Below, one piece after another: positions 51,722 through 62,408 of a stretch of 64,000 bases of DNA (position 1 is its first letter; every line of letters begins with the position of its first letter). The notes under the pieces were generated by a model. It had not been told where the DNA came from. It ran no database searches and was given only the letters and a program-made list of their open reading frames with translations. Position numbers and translations under genes: made by a program. This DNA comes from Prochlorococcus sp. AG-347-G20 (GTDB lineage: Bacteria; Cyanobacteriota; Cyanobacteriia; PCC-6307; Cyanobiaceae): the NCBI GenBank assembly GCA_003281645.1, contig QCBJ01000004.1:21814-85813 (forward strand), read 5' to 3'.

Positions 51722-53143
51722 ATGTCAAAATCTCCTCAAGATGTTTTAAGTCAAATTAAAGACGAAGGAATTGAACTCATCGATTTAAAATTCACTGATA
51801 TTCATGGAAAATGGCAACATTTAACTCTTACATCAGACATGATAGAGGAGGATTCTTTTACAGAGGGTTTGGCATTTGATGGCTCATCAATAAGAGGTTG
51901 GAAAGCAATTAATGCCTCGGATATGTCAATGGTGCCCGATGCAAGTACAGCTTGGATAGATCCTTTTTATAAACATAAAACTCTAAGTATGATTTGCTCT
52001 ATTCAAGAGCCAAGAAGCGGGGAACCTTATGATAGGTGTCCAAGAGCATTAGCTCAAAAGGCATTAAAATATTTAGACTCGACTGGTATAGCAGATACTG
52101 CATTTTTTGGGCCAGAACCAGAATTCTTTTTATTTGATGATGTTAGATATGACTCTAAAGAAGGAGGTTGTTTTTATAGTGTAGATACTATTGAAGCACC
52201 ATGGAATACAGGGAGAATTGAAGAAGGGGGAAATTTAGGATACAAAATACAATATAAAGAAGGATATTTTCCAGTAGCTCCAAATGATACTGCGCAAGAT
52301 ATCAGATCTGAGATGCTTCTTCTTATGGGTGAATTAGGTATCCCCACAGAAAAACATCATCATGAAGTTGCTGGTGCCGGCCAACACGAGCTCGGAATGA
52401 AATTTGATTCGTTAATAAATGCTGCTGATAATGTTATGACTTATAAATATGTCGTCAGAAATGTTGCAAAAAAATATGGAAAAACAGCAACATTTATGCC
52501 CAAACCTGTTTTTAACGACAACGGAACAGGAATGCATGTTCACCAAAGTTTATGGAAGAGTGGACAGCCACTATTCTTTGGTGAAGGATCTTATGCAAAT
52601 TTATCTCAAACAGCAAGATGGTACATCGGAGGCATACTTAAACATGCTCCATCATTCCTAGCATTTACTAACCCAACTACTAATAGTTATAAACGATTGG
52701 TACCTGGATTCGAAGCACCTGTAAATCTAGTTTATTCTGAGGGTAATAGATCAGCTGCGGTAAGAATACCTTTAACAGGACCAAGCCCTAAAGCTAAAAG
52801 ATTAGAATTCAGATCAGGTGACGCACTTGCAAATCCATACTTAGCATTCTCTGTAATGATGCTAGCTGGTATTGATGGAATTAAAAATCAAATTGATCCT
52901 GGTGATGGAGTAGATGTAGATTTATTTGAACTTCCAGCTGATGAACTTGCAAAAATTGATACAGTACCTTCATCTCTAAATGATTCACTTAATGCGCTAA
53001 AAGCAGATAAGGATTATCTATTAGCTGGTGGAGTATTTACTGAAGATTTTATTGATAACTTTATCGATATAAAATACGAAGAGGTACAACAACTAAGACA
53101 AAGGCCTCATCCCCATGAATTCTTCATGTATTACGATGCATAA
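51722..53143 (+). CDS. glnA: glutamine synthetase type I
   Basis: [57 protein letters not shown]. Confidence 0.98.
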   Translation: MSKSPQDVLSQIKDEGIELIDLKFTDIHGKWQHLTLTSDMIEEDSFTEGLAFDGSSIRGWKAINASDMSMVPDASTAWIDPFYKHKTLSMICSIQEPRSGEPYDRCPRALAQKALKYLDSTGIADTAFFGPEPEFFLFDDVRYDSKEGGCFYSVDTIEAPWNTGRIEEGGNLGYKIQYKEGYFPVAPNDTAQDIRSEMLLLMGELGIPTEKHHHEVAGAGQHELGMKFDSLINAADNVMTYKYVVRNVAKKYGKTATFMPKPVFNDNGTGMHVHQSLWKSGQPLFFGEGSYANLSQTARWYIGGILKHAPSFLAFTNPTTNSYKRLVPGFEAPVNLVYSEGNRSAAVRIPLTGPSPKAKRLEFRSGDALANPYLAFSVMMLAGIDGIKNQIDPGDGVDVDLFELPADELAKIDTVPSSLNDSLNALKADKDYLLAGGVFTEDFIDNFIDIKYEEVQQLRQRPHPHEFFMYYDA

Positions 53144-53168
53144 TTGAAAGAACACATTAGTTTAAATT

Positions 53169-53217
53169 AATCAATTTGAGAAATATCACAAAATATTCTC
53201 AAATTGATTTTTTTTTT
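53169..53217 (+). terminator. Rho-independent-type terminator downstream of glnA
   Basis: AATCAATTTGAGAA-N13-TTCTCAAATTGATT followed by a T-run; 14-bp perfect arms. Confidence 0.88.
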
Positions 53218-53245
53218 GTTGGAATATAAATATATAAATTGAAAA

Positions 53246-54301
53246 ATGGCTAGGGAATCAATTTCAAAAATTGCATATAAAACGCTACAACAAAGTAAAA
53301 GCATTGCAGGTTTCGCTCACAAGCAGATCAGTTCAAGATTAATGAACTTAATTCTTCCCGATTCAAAGCTTGAAAATTTTGATGTAGATAAGGATCTTCT
53401 AATGCAAATCCAAAAATCAATGGATATCCTAAGAGAAGAAGATTGGAATGATGCAGAAAAAAATTTATATCCAAAAAAATTATTGTTTGCCGAACCATGG
53501 CTTAGATATCTAACTCAATATCCTAAAATTTGGCTCGATATGCCTAATACATGGGATAGACGCAGAAAACAAAACTTTGATGATCTTCCAAAATCAATAG
53601 ATAAAGATAATTATCCTCAATATTACTTGAGAAATTTTCATCATCAAACAGATGGTTATTTATCAGATTTTTCAGCTAGCATTTATGACCTACAAGTTGA
53701 GATACTTTTCAATGGTAGTGCTGACTCAATGAGGAGAAGAATAATTAAGCCAATAAAAGAAGGTCTTGAATTTTTTAGAGATAGAAAAAAAAGTTCTATT
53801 AAAATACTTGATGTGGCTACAGGATCAGGAAGAACATTAAAACAATTAAGAGCCGCATTTCCTAAAGAAAAAATTACAGGAATTGATTTATCTGATTCAT
53901 ACTTAAAAGAGGCAAGTAGATATATTTCAGATTTAGATGGAGATTTAATTCAGTTAATAAAAGGAAATGCTGAGGAATTACCTTTTGAAAATGATAGTTT
54001 TCAATGCATTTCTTGTGTTTACTTATTTCATGAATTACCTAGAACAATTAGAGCTAAAGTATTAAATGAATTTTTTAGAGTTCTTGAACCTGGCGGAATA
54101 TTAGTTTTAGCTGATTCAATTCAAATAAGTGATTCACCTGACTTTACATCCGTAATGGAAAGCTTCTATAAATCTTTTCATGAGCCTTTTTATTGTGATT
54201 ATATAAAAGAGGATATAGATTCTAAAATTGAGGATGTAGGTTTTAAAGATGTAAACTCAAATTCCTTTTTTATGACTAAGGTATGGTCTGCTGTAAAGTA
54301 A
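53246..54301 (+). CDS. class I SAM-dependent methyltransferase
   Basis: KILDVATGSGRTLKQLRAAFP, GIDLSDSYLKEA, GNAEELPFENDSFQCISCVYLFHELP. Confidence 0.9.
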   Translation: MARESISKIAYKTLQQSKSIAGFAHKQISSRLMNLILPDSKLENFDVDKDLLMQIQKSMDILREEDWNDAEKNLYPKKLLFAEPWLRYLTQYPKIWLDMPNTWDRRRKQNFDDLPKSIDKDNYPQYYLRNFHHQTDGYLSDFSASIYDLQVEILFNGSADSMRRRIIKPIKEGLEFFRDRKKSSIKILDVATGSGRTLKQLRAAFPKEKITGIDLSDSYLKEASRYISDLDGDLIQLIKGNAEELPFENDSFQCISCVYLFHELPRTIRAKVLNEFFRVLEPGGILVLADSIQISDSPDFTSVMESFYKSFHEPFYCDYIKEDIDSKIEDVGFKDVNSNSFFMTKVWSAVK

Positions 54302-54313
54302 ATAAAAACTCCT

Positions 54314-54577
54314 ATGACCTATTGGGATAAAGATACTATTCAGCTTGTTCAAAGTCTTAATGACAAATTAAAAATTGATCATTCTAAATGGCATAAAGAT
54401 AAAGGAAATAAATATAAACGATCTGCAGAACTAATTTCTGCAGGATTATGCCACTTAATTATTTCTTGTAATGAGAAGGAAACTATTGAGTATTTAGAAG
54501 AAAGTATTAAATGGTTAAAAGAAATTAATGTAGATCAACCTTGCCCCAGTAAAAATCACCTTTTTAAAGCCAACTGA
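54314..54577 (+). CDS. conserved hypothetical small protein (87 aa)
   Basis: Intact ATG ORF directly after the methyltransferase; no characterised domain recognised. Confidence 0.7.
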   Translation: MTYWDKDTIQLVQSLNDKLKIDHSKWHKDKGNKYKRSAELISAGLCHLIISCNEKETIEYLEESIKWLKEINVDQPCPSKNHLFKAN

Positions 54578-54990
54578 AGCCTATTACCTTTAGTACTCCA
54601 TCTAATATCATCAAAACATTCATTAATAATGTATAGGCCACGGCCATTTACACTACTTATTTTTTTTGGTAATTTGTAGTCTCTTTTTTTTATTTCTAAA
54701 CCATTACCTTGATCTTGAATTTGCCAAACACACCAATTAGGAGTAATTATTCTCCTCACTCTTATATTTTTTTTAGGATCTAATTTATTACCATGTTTTA
54801 CTGCGTTAACCAGAGCTTCATGTAAACCAAGTTTAATAAGATAACTTGATTGAGAATTTTTAATAGGTTCTAATAATTGATCGACAAATTCATTTAATTG
54901 TAATGATGATTCGAATTCGTAGTTTGACCAGTTAATCCTTGGTCTATTAAAAAATTTTTTTAAAATATTTTTGCCCCGAAATAAGGACAT
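54556..54990 (-). CDS. RsbW/anti-sigma-factor-like ATP-binding (HATPase_c) protein
   Basis: KLGLHEALVNAVKHGNKLDPKKNI, WQIQDQGNGLEIKKR...GRGLYIINECFDDI. Confidence 0.87.
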   Translation of the reverse strand: MSLFRGKNILKKFFNRPRINWSNYEFESSLQLNEFVDQLLEPIKNSQSSYLIKLGLHEALVNAVKHGNKLDPKKNIRVRRIITPNWCVWQIQDQGNGLEIKKRDYKLPKKISSVNGRGLYIINECFDDIRWSTKGNRLQLALKR

Positions 54991-55038
54991 AATAATATTT
55001 TGATACTGTCTTAATTTTAACTTATTAAATACCTCAAT

Positions 55039-55758
55039 TTAAAGAATATTATTATGTCTCTCTGAAATAGCAGGATGTCTAAGGATGGAATCCATAAGTC
55101 TTACTCCTCTTAGTTGATTTATTAAAGGCATATGCCCATCAGGAGCATCCAATGACCAGCAAAAAGATCCAGGATATCTAGTCCATAAGCCCTCTTTTTT
55201 CCAACCAATTTTCGGCCACATTAATTCATATTTTTTCCCTACTGATTTTAATATCTTTGCCTGAATTGAGAATCCAAATCTACCAGTAGAATAAATAGTC
55301 CATAATCTATCTATTGTTTCTAGATCTTTACATGACATATTCTTAACTTCACTATAGAAAACATATCCACGTTTTTCAGCTAATTTTCCAGCTAATTTTC
55401 GTAAATAGGAACTTGTCAATCTATCAGCCTCTTCAAATTTTTGCTCAACCAACATCAATTGCAAATCTTCATAATTAATATCAATATCTGAATATGTATT
55501 AAACCAATTATTGAATTTGGAGTTTTCAAAGAATTCAGGCTTAAATTTTTTTAAAACTTGCAATATCCAACCGGCAGTCCAATCATCTCCATCACTATCA
55601 AAAATATCAAAAAGTGAAGGGCCAAGATTAAAAATATTTTCGACTTCAGATTCTATTTGAGTTAATGAATTTATTCTTTTTCTTTGATTGGAATCTACAA
55701 ATTTTTTTATCAGATCTAATGTAGCATTATTATACTTAGCTTGTTCTTTGTTATTCAT
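55039..55758 (-). CDS. GUN4 domain protein
   Basis: GRFGFSIQAKILKSVGKKYELMWPKIGWKKEGLWTRYPGSFCWSLDAPDGHMPLINQLRGVRL matches the GUN4 core. Confidence 0.85.
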   Translation of the reverse strand: MNNKEQAKYNNATLDLIKKFVDSNQRKRINSLTQIESEVENIFNLGPSLFDIFDSDGDDWTAGWILQVLKKFKPEFFENSKFNNWFNTYSDIDINYEDLQLMLVEQKFEEADRLTSSYLRKLAGKLAEKRGYVFYSEVKNMSCKDLETIDRLWTIYSTGRFGFSIQAKILKSVGKKYELMWPKIGWKKEGLWTRYPGSFCWSLDAPDGHMPLINQLRGVRLMDSILRHPAISERHNNIL

Positions 55759-55793
55759 TTTAAAAAGTCAATCTAAAAAAATAAAAACTATCA

Positions 55794-56834
55794 ATGTATT
55801 TCAAAAGAAAAGAACTAGAGAAATTTAGAAGTTTTAAAGGACCACTTATAGATGTTAGAAGCCCGAGTGAATATTATAAAGGACACCTGCCTAATTCTAT
55901 TAACATTCCACTATTTGATAATGATGAGAGATCTATAATTGGCAAGATCTATAAAATAGAAGGCAGAAAAAAAGCAGTCATAGAGGGATTAAAATTTTTT
56001 GAAAAAAAAATGGAATTACTTCTTGATAATTTATTCATGAGTATTGAGTCTTATAAAACTATTCCTAAAAAAAATAATGAATTTTTTATTAGAATATATT
56101 GCTCTAGAGGAGGAATGCGTTCACAAAGCATTGCTTGGCTACTAGAAAAATATAAATTAAATCCAATAACACTTAAGGGAGGATACAAAATATATAGAAG
56201 ATGGGTATTAAATAGTTTCTCAAAAAAGTTGAATATAGTAGTTATTGGCGGGAAAACAGGAACAGGGAAGACAAGATTATTATCATTATTAGAGAGATAT
56301 AAATATCAAACTATTGATCTTGAAGGATTTGCTTGTCATAGGGGAAGTACATTTGGTGGATTAGGCATGAAAGAACAACCTTCAAATGAACAATTTGAAA
56401 ATATAATTGCAGAAAAATTAAATTCTTTTAATTGTTCTAATAATATTTTTGTAGAAGCTGAAAGCGCAAATATAGGTAAGTGCAAAATTCCTCATGAATT
56501 CTTCAATCAGATGAAACATTCTAGGAGAATTGAAATTTTAAGAAGCGAATCTAACAGGTTAGAAGAGTTGATAGATACTTATAGTGTTTTTAAGAAAGAG
56601 GAACTCCAAGAATCTGTATTAAGAATAAAAAAAAGATTAGGACCTCAGAGAACAAAAATAGCTCTGGAATCAATAAATAATGAGAAATGGGACTTAGTTT
56701 GCAGATCAGTTCTAGATTATTACGATAAGTGTTATGAATTTGAAAAGGTTGGCAAAACAAATATAAAGTTATTAGATTTAACTGACAGAAAATATGATGA
56801 AAGGATTCTAGAGTTAATAAATAATGTTTTATAA
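55794..56834 (+). CDS. mnmH: tRNA 2-selenouridine (geranyl-2-thiouridine) synthase, rhodanese plus P-loop
   Basis: LIDVRSPSEYYKGHLPNSINIPL, IYCSRGGMRSQSIAWLL, GGKTGTGKTRLL, FACHRGSTFGGLG. Confidence 0.92.
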   Translation: MYFKRKELEKFRSFKGPLIDVRSPSEYYKGHLPNSINIPLFDNDERSIIGKIYKIEGRKKAVIEGLKFFEKKMELLLDNLFMSIESYKTIPKKNNEFFIRIYCSRGGMRSQSIAWLLEKYKLNPITLKGGYKIYRRWVLNSFSKKLNIVVIGGKTGTGKTRLLSLLERYKYQTIDLEGFACHRGSTFGGLGMKEQPSNEQFENIIAEKLNSFNCSNNIFVEAESANIGKCKIPHEFFNQMKHSRRIEILRSESNRLEELIDTYSVFKKEELQESVLRIKKRLGPQRTKIALESINNEKWDLVCRSVLDYYDKCYEFEKVGKTNIKLLDLTDRKYDERILELINNVL

Positions 56835-56894
56835 AAAAATTACAAACGAATGCAAAAAATATTGCCTAAGATAAAAAATTATTAACCACATATT

Positions 56895-57248
56895 ATGACA
56901 GCAAATAAAACTGCAAAAATACAATTTTATGAGGGAACTGATGAACCAGTAGTGCCTGAAATAAGACTGACTAGGAGTAAAGATGGTACCACCGGCCAAG
57001 CATTATTTTTGTTCGAAAAACCTCAGGCATTATCTTCAATTACAGACGGAGAAATCACAGGTATGCGTATGATTGATTCCGAAGGTGAAATACTAACTAG
57101 GGAAGTTAAAGTAAAATTTGTTGATGGAGAACCCATATTTTTAGAGGCAGTTTATATTTGGAAGAACACATCAGACTTTGATAGATTTATGAGATTTGCA
57201 AATAGTTATGCCAAATCAAATGGATTAGGATATTCTGAAAAGAATTAG
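56895..57248 (+). CDS. psb28: photosystem II protein Psb28
   Basis: [40 protein letters not shown]...[32 protein letters not shown]. Confidence 0.95.
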   Translation: MTANKTAKIQFYEGTDEPVVPEIRLTRSKDGTTGQALFLFEKPQALSSITDGEITGMRMIDSEGEILTREVKVKFVDGEPIFLEAVYIWKNTSDFDRFMRFANSYAKSNGLGYSEKN

Positions 57249-57261
57249 AATATTTTGAAAA

Positions 57262-58305
57262 TTGAGTAGTTCATCATATTTCAAGTTAGTAGTAATATTA
57301 ATCACTTCGTTAATAATATGGACCTTAAGGGATTTTCTACTACTAATAATTTGTTCTTTAGTAATTTCAAATATTGTATGTAATTTATGTAATCAAATGC
57401 AAAAGGGATTGAGAATTCCTCGATCACTTTCCTTGTTTCTTGTATTAACTGTTATATCAATAATAGTTTTTACTATTTTTATTCTTGTATTGCCTCCCTT
57501 CATAAAAGAATTCAATGAAATACTAGTTGATATTCCTAATGGCTTATCAAAAATAAATATTTTGATTAATACAAATCTAAACAACCTGAATAACCTGTTT
57601 TATGGAGAAAAATCAGAAAACGTTATAGACATATTCAATCTTATAAATAATGTAGTTACCATTCCTGATGTCTCAACTATTGCAAAAGCTATTCAAGAAA
57701 GTTTTAAGAATTTAATAAATATAGCGGGAAATCTGGGTTCAGGTCTTTTGAAATTAATATTCGTCTTAGCTGTTAGCTTGATGATTTCTATTGAACCAAA
57801 ACAATATAAAGAAAATATACTTCTATTAATACCAAAAAATTACCGTAACAAATTTAGAAAAATTCTGGAAAAATGCAATATAGCATTAGCAAATTGGACC
57901 TTTTCTATGGTCATAAGCTCATTATCAGTAGGTTTATTATCATTAATAGTTTTATCTATATTAGATGTCAAATACGTTGTCTCAAATGCTTTAATAGCAA
58001 TGGTTCTTAATATAATTCCGAATATAGGTCCAGTTATTAGTGGTATATTTCCAATATCAATTGCACTACTAGATAATTTTTGGAAACCACTGGCAGTTTT
58101 AGGATCATATGTAATCATTCAAAATATTGAAAGCTATATAATAATGCCATCTATAATGAAGAAAAAAGCAAACCTTCTTCCTGGTTTGACATTAATATCA
58201 CAATTTGGATTTACCTTCATTTTTGGTCCATTAGGCTTAATACTATCTCTTCCATTAGCTGTAGTAATACAGGTTTTAATCAAAGAATCATTTAAAGATA
58301 TTTAA
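57262..58305 (+). CDS. AI-2E family transporter/permease (TTG start)
   Basis: 347 aa multi-TM; LIAMVLNIIPNIGPVISGIFPISIALLDNFWKPL...NIESYIIMPSIMKKKANLLPGLTLIS. Confidence 0.88.
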   Translation: MSSSSYFKLVVILITSLIIWTLRDFLLLIICSLVISNIVCNLCNQMQKGLRIPRSLSLFLVLTVISIIVFTIFILVLPPFIKEFNEILVDIPNGLSKINILINTNLNNLNNLFYGEKSENVIDIFNLINNVVTIPDVSTIAKAIQESFKNLINIAGNLGSGLLKLIFVLAVSLMISIEPKQYKENILLLIPKNYRNKFRKILEKCNIALANWTFSMVISSLSVGLLSLIVLSILDVKYVVSNALIAMVLNIIPNIGPVISGIFPISIALLDNFWKPLAVLGSYVIIQNIESYIIMPSIMKKKANLLPGLTLISQFGFTFIFGPLGLILSLPLAVVIQVLIKESFKDI

Positions 58306-58308
58306 AAA

Positions 58309-58491
58309 CTACTTAATTAATTTTTTATATAAATATGGGTAGGAGAAAAGTATAAAGATAGCTAAGGGATGTTTACCTATAGCAAAATATAGAGAACTAA
58401 AAGTAAAATGATCAAATAATATTCTTAGCTCAGTAGAAAGATCTATTAAAACTAAAGAAAATAAAATTATCAAATAGTAATTCAATTTCAT
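58309..58491 (-). CDS. small conserved membrane protein (60 aa)
   Basis: MKLNYYLIILFSLVLIDLSTELRILFDHFTFSSLYFAIGKHPLAIFILFSYPYLYKKLIK; two hydrophobic stretches; fills the gap before secF. Confidence 0.65.
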   Translation of the reverse strand: MKLNYYLIILFSLVLIDLSTELRILFDHFTFSSLYFAIGKHPLAIFILFSYPYLYKKLIK

Positions 58492-58509
58492 AAAATTAGA
58501 AGCTTTAGT

Positions 58510-59424
58510 TCAGTCTTTAAGCAACAAAGATGGAGCCAATAAAATACTTGAATAACTTCCAACAATAATTCCTAATGATAAGGCCAAAGAAAACCAAAAC
58601 AGCGAGTAAGATCCAAACAAAATTATGCTTAATAAAGGGATAAGGGTTGTAATACTGGTAAAAGTTGTTCTCCTAAATGATTCGTTTACCGATAATTGAA
58701 TAGTTTCATTATGGCCTATTTCCTTTGATTTTAAATTCTCACGAATTCTATCAAAAATAACAACAGTATCATTTACAGAATAACCAGCAATAGTTAACAA
58801 GGAAACCGCAAATAAACTATTTACCTCGACAGATAATATAATTCCCAACCAGGAAAATATACCAAAAACAATTAATAAATCATGGAATAAAGCTAATAAT
58901 GCAAATAATGCATATTTTTTATCAAACCTAATAGTTATATATAAAGATATTGCAAATAAAGAAACTAACAATGAAGTAACACTATTGGTAAGTAATCTTT
59001 TCCCAAGCTTTGGGCCTATTAATCTTGAATCCTTACTCTCATAATTTAGAGGTCCAATAATATTATCAAGATTAGTAATTAAATTATTTGATTCTTCGAT
59101 ACTCAAATAAGGTGTTCTTATTGAAATTAATTTATTATTATTTTGGAATTGTAATTTAATATTATTTATAAAGTTTTTATTACTAGAGATCTCTCTTAAA
59201 TTTTCTAAAACTGAATCAGGGGAAAGATTAGAACATTCTTCTTCACAAACTCTTTCTATTCTTAGTTCATTTCCTCCAACAAAATCCATCCCTAAATTTA
59301 TAGGTTTCTTATAAGAAGTATTAAAAGTTGAATATAAAATTCCTAAAAGACTTAACAAAATAAGAAAAGTTGAAAAACTAATTATCTTTCTTTTATTTTT
59401 TATTAGTTCAAGATTGTATTTCAT
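58510..59424 (-). CDS. secF: protein translocase subunit SecF
   Basis: GMDFVGGNELRIE, LFALLALFHDLLIVFGIF, GYSVNDTVVIFDRIREN, RRTTFTSITTLIPL. Confidence 0.96.
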   Translation of the reverse strand: MKYNLELIKNKRKIISFSTFLILLSLLGILYSTFNTSYKKPINLGMDFVGGNELRIERVCEEECSNLSPDSVLENLREISSNKNFINNIKLQFQNNNKLISIRTPYLSIEESNNLITNLDNIIGPLNYESKDSRLIGPKLGKRLLTNSVTSLLVSLFAISLYITIRFDKKYALFALLALFHDLLIVFGIFSWLGIILSVEVNSLFAVSLLTIAGYSVNDTVVIFDRIRENLKSKEIGHNETIQLSVNESFRRTTFTSITTLIPLLSIILFGSYSLFWFSLALSLGIIVGSYSSILLAPSLLLKD

Positions 59425-59446
59425 TGGAAAATTAGAAACATAAAAT

Positions 59447-60916
59447 TTAATTTGAAAAATAATTCTTGGGTAGAAAGAGATTGTTTTGTCTTAAAGATTG
59501 ATATGTTGTAAAAAATCGCAAAATAGTTTTAGAACAATTTAATGAGGTAAACAAGCTTATTAGAACTCCAATACCTAATGTTGCCGCAAAACCTTTAACA
59601 AAATTTGTTCCTAATAAAAACAATACAAAACAACTTAGAAGAGTTGTAATATGTCCATCAACTATGGATGAATTAGCTCTTTGAAAACCGCTATCAATAG
59701 ATCTTGTAAGAGTATTGCCATCATATAATTCTTCTCTAATTCTCTCAAATATTAGAATATTTGCATCAACAGCCATACCTATGCTAAGTATAAGCCCAGA
59801 TATTCCAGGTAAAGTCAAAGTTACAGGAATTAAAGAATATAGGGCTAAGTTAAAGAAACCATAAAGTACTAGGGATAGAACTGAAACGAAACCTAAAATC
59901 CTATAATTAAAAATCATAAATATACCAACAAAAATTAATCCACTAATAGCTGCATAAAGACTTTTTAAAATATTTTTGGATCCCAATAGAGCCCCTATAG
60001 TGTTAGTTTCCACTATTTCAATTGGCAATGGCAATGAGCCTCCTTTAAGTTGAACTTCTAATTCTCTAGCATTTTCAGCACTAAAATTACCGCTTATTGT
60101 TGCTGAACCACCTGTAATACCAGTAATTGCAAACTGATTACCAACACTAGCTTCACTTATTGATTCACCATCTAGAATGATAGCCAATAGTTGATTAGTG
60201 CCAGCAATTGACTTTGTAATTTCTGCAAACTTTTCACCTCCTGAATTACTAAAAGTTAATAAAACTTCCCAATTACTATTTGTTTGTTCTTGTCTCCTAC
60301 CTGCGTTAATAAGATCCTTACCAGTTAAATCTGTTTTAATAAATAAATTTGTAATTTCTTTATCAACATACTTTTTAATTTCAATTAACTTCCCATATAA
60401 ATCATTACTAGTTGTCGAGTAATTTAGTTCTTGCTCTATCTCTTTAAGAACATCTTGAATAATTTTTAAGAAATTATCATCATATTGACTTTTTTCTGAA
60501 GAGGAATATTGATCAATAATTTCTTTAATATTTAATCTCTGAAGTTGCAGAGTTTTCAAATTGGTAGATGTTCCTGCTTTTTGGGTCCTAAACTCTAATA
60601 AAGCAGTCTTTCCTAAAACTCTTGAAGCAACTAATGGATTTTGTTCTCCAGGTAATTCTAAAATTAATTGATCTCCACCCAGGGTTTGCAAGTTTGATTC
60701 TGAAACTCCTAAGTTGTTAACGCGTCTATCTATAACCGAATTAACTGCATCAAGTTCATCCTTCGTTACCTTGCCTTCCTCTTTAATAATTTGTAGAGTA
60801 AGCTGAGAACCTCCTTGTAAATCCAATCCCAACTGTAAGGGATAATTTATTAATAGATAAACAGATAAAGTAAGTAGAAATATAATAAAAAAAAGCCAAC
60901 CTTGCCTTTTTTTCAT
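59447..60916 (-). CDS. secD: protein translocase subunit SecD
   Basis: LGLDLQGGSQLTLQI, DRRVNNLGVSES, GMAVDANILIFERIREEL, SIVDGHITTLLSCF. Confidence 0.96.
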   Translation of the reverse strand: MKKRQGWLFFIIFLLTLSVYLLINYPLQLGLDLQGGSQLTLQIIKEEGKVTKDELDAVNSVIDRRVNNLGVSESNLQTLGGDQLILELPGEQNPLVASRVLGKTALLEFRTQKAGTSTNLKTLQLQRLNIKEIIDQYSSSEKSQYDDNFLKIIQDVLKEIEQELNYSTTSNDLYGKLIEIKKYVDKEITNLFIKTDLTGKDLINAGRRQEQTNSNWEVLLTFSNSGGEKFAEITKSIAGTNQLLAIILDGESISEASVGNQFAITGITGGSATISGNFSAENARELEVQLKGGSLPLPIEIVETNTIGALLGSKNILKSLYAAISGLIFVGIFMIFNYRILGFVSVLSLVLYGFFNLALYSLIPVTLTLPGISGLILSIGMAVDANILIFERIREELYDGNTLTRSIDSGFQRANSSIVDGHITTLLSCFVLFLLGTNFVKGFAATLGIGVLISLFTSLNCSKTILRFFTTYQSLRQNNLFLPKNYFSN

Positions 60917-60919
60917 TGT

Positions 60920-61903
60920 CTATATACTCCCACTAATTAAGTTTTCAACTTTTTCAACTATTTGATGTGGTTGGATTATTGTCAAGTTTTCAAGATTTCC
61001 ATTATAAGGAGTTGGAATATCCTGACTAGATAATCTAATTGGTCGGGCATCAAGATCATCGAAACACTCTTCTGTTATCAAGGCAATTAATTCTGCGCCA
61101 ATACCTCCAGTCTTCATACATTCTTCAACAATAATTACTTTATTTGTTTTTCTTATTGATTTTGAGATGGTTTCCATATCAAATGGTTTTAAACTTATTA
61201 AATCTATTAACTCAACATCTATTCCTTTTTTTTCTAATTCTTCAACAGCTTTAAGGCAGTGATGTCTCATTCTTGAATAAGTCAATAAAGTAATATCTTT
61301 TCCTTCTTTTACAACGTCAGCCTGATCTAAAGCGCAAGTATAATCACCCTCAGGTAATTCTTCAGACAAATTGTATAGAAGAACATGTTCGAAAAATAGA
61401 ACCGGATTATCATCTCTTATAGCTGCTTTCATTAAACCTTTAGCATTTGTAGGTGTACTACATGCAACAATCTTTATGCCAGGAACTGCATGAAAATAAG
61501 CTTCAAGTCTTTGACTATGCTCAGCACCAAGTTGACGACCAACTCCTCCAGGTCCTCTAACTACTGCTGGTATTTTATAATTTCCGCCACTTGTATATCT
61601 AAGCATACCCATATTATTTGATATCTGATTAAAAGCTAAAAGCAAAAAACCCATATTCATACCTTCTACTATTGGTCTTAAGCCAGTCATCGCTGCACCA
61701 ACAGCCATACCCGTAAAACTATTCTCTGCAATTGGAGTATCTAAGACTCTTAACTCTCCATATTTTTCATATAAATCCTTAGTTACTTTATAAGATCCTC
61801 CATATTGACCAACATCTTCCCCCATTACGCAAACATTTACATCATTTGCCATTTCTTCATCAATCGCCTCTTTCAAAGCATTAAATAATAATGTTCCAGC
61901 CAC
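60920..61903 (-). CDS. pdhB: pyruvate dehydrogenase E1 component beta subunit
   Basis: [70 protein letters not shown]. Confidence 0.95.
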   Translation of the reverse strand: MAGTLLFNALKEAIDEEMANDVNVCVMGEDVGQYGGSYKVTKDLYEKYGELRVLDTPIAENSFTGMAVGAAMTGLRPIVEGMNMGFLLLAFNQISNNMGMLRYTSGGNYKIPAVVRGPGGVGRQLGAEHSQRLEAYFHAVPGIKIVACSTPTNAKGLMKAAIRDDNPVLFFEHVLLYNLSEELPEGDYTCALDQADVVKEGKDITLLTYSRMRHHCLKAVEELEKKGIDVELIDLISLKPFDMETISKSIRKTNKVIIVEECMKTGGIGAELIALITEECFDDLDARPIRLSSQDIPTPYNGNLENLTIIQPHQIVEKVENLISGSI

Positions 61904-62082
61904 AATTAATTACCTAATTAATCACATATACAATCCTACCACTTTGAATAATTCAACCTCCTTCAGCGAAGGTTATGAGTAGTAATATTGATAAAATCAT
62001 TCCAGGCGAAAGTAAAAGAACTAAAAGGCCTAAGTCATGTAAAGACATTCAAAGAAAGTGTTTTATTAATAATATTGGCAAT

Positions 62083-62385
62083 TCAATTTTTCTTCAGAAA
62101 AAAACTTCGAATAAATACAATAAAAAGTCCTATACCTATAAAAGCAAAAGAGAAAGTTAGCAAAAAAGATAATCCAATTATTAAGGTATTAATACTAGAA
62201 GAAATATTTTGGACTATTTCAGAAGAATTAGATGGTTTATGTACGGAAAAATAAATTGCAATTTTATTACTTAAAAAATAAAAAAATATAAATAATAAAA
62301 AACTAGTTAATGATCCTACAATAAAATTTAATGGTCCTTTTTCGGGAATATTTTTTTCAATATTCTCATTTCTATTATCAGCCAC
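62083..62385 (-). CDS. DUF3082 family membrane protein
   Basis: 100 aa; two TM segments; GPLNFIVGSLTSFLLFIFFYFLSNKIAIYFSVHKP pattern. Confidence 0.72.
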   Translation of the reverse strand: MADNRNENIEKNIPEKGPLNFIVGSLTSFLLFIFFYFLSNKIAIYFSVHKPSNSSEIVQNISSSINTLIIGLSFLLTFSFAFIGIGLFIVFIRSFFLKKN

Positions 62386-62408
62386 AATAAAATTTGAATA
62401 AAAAAAAT

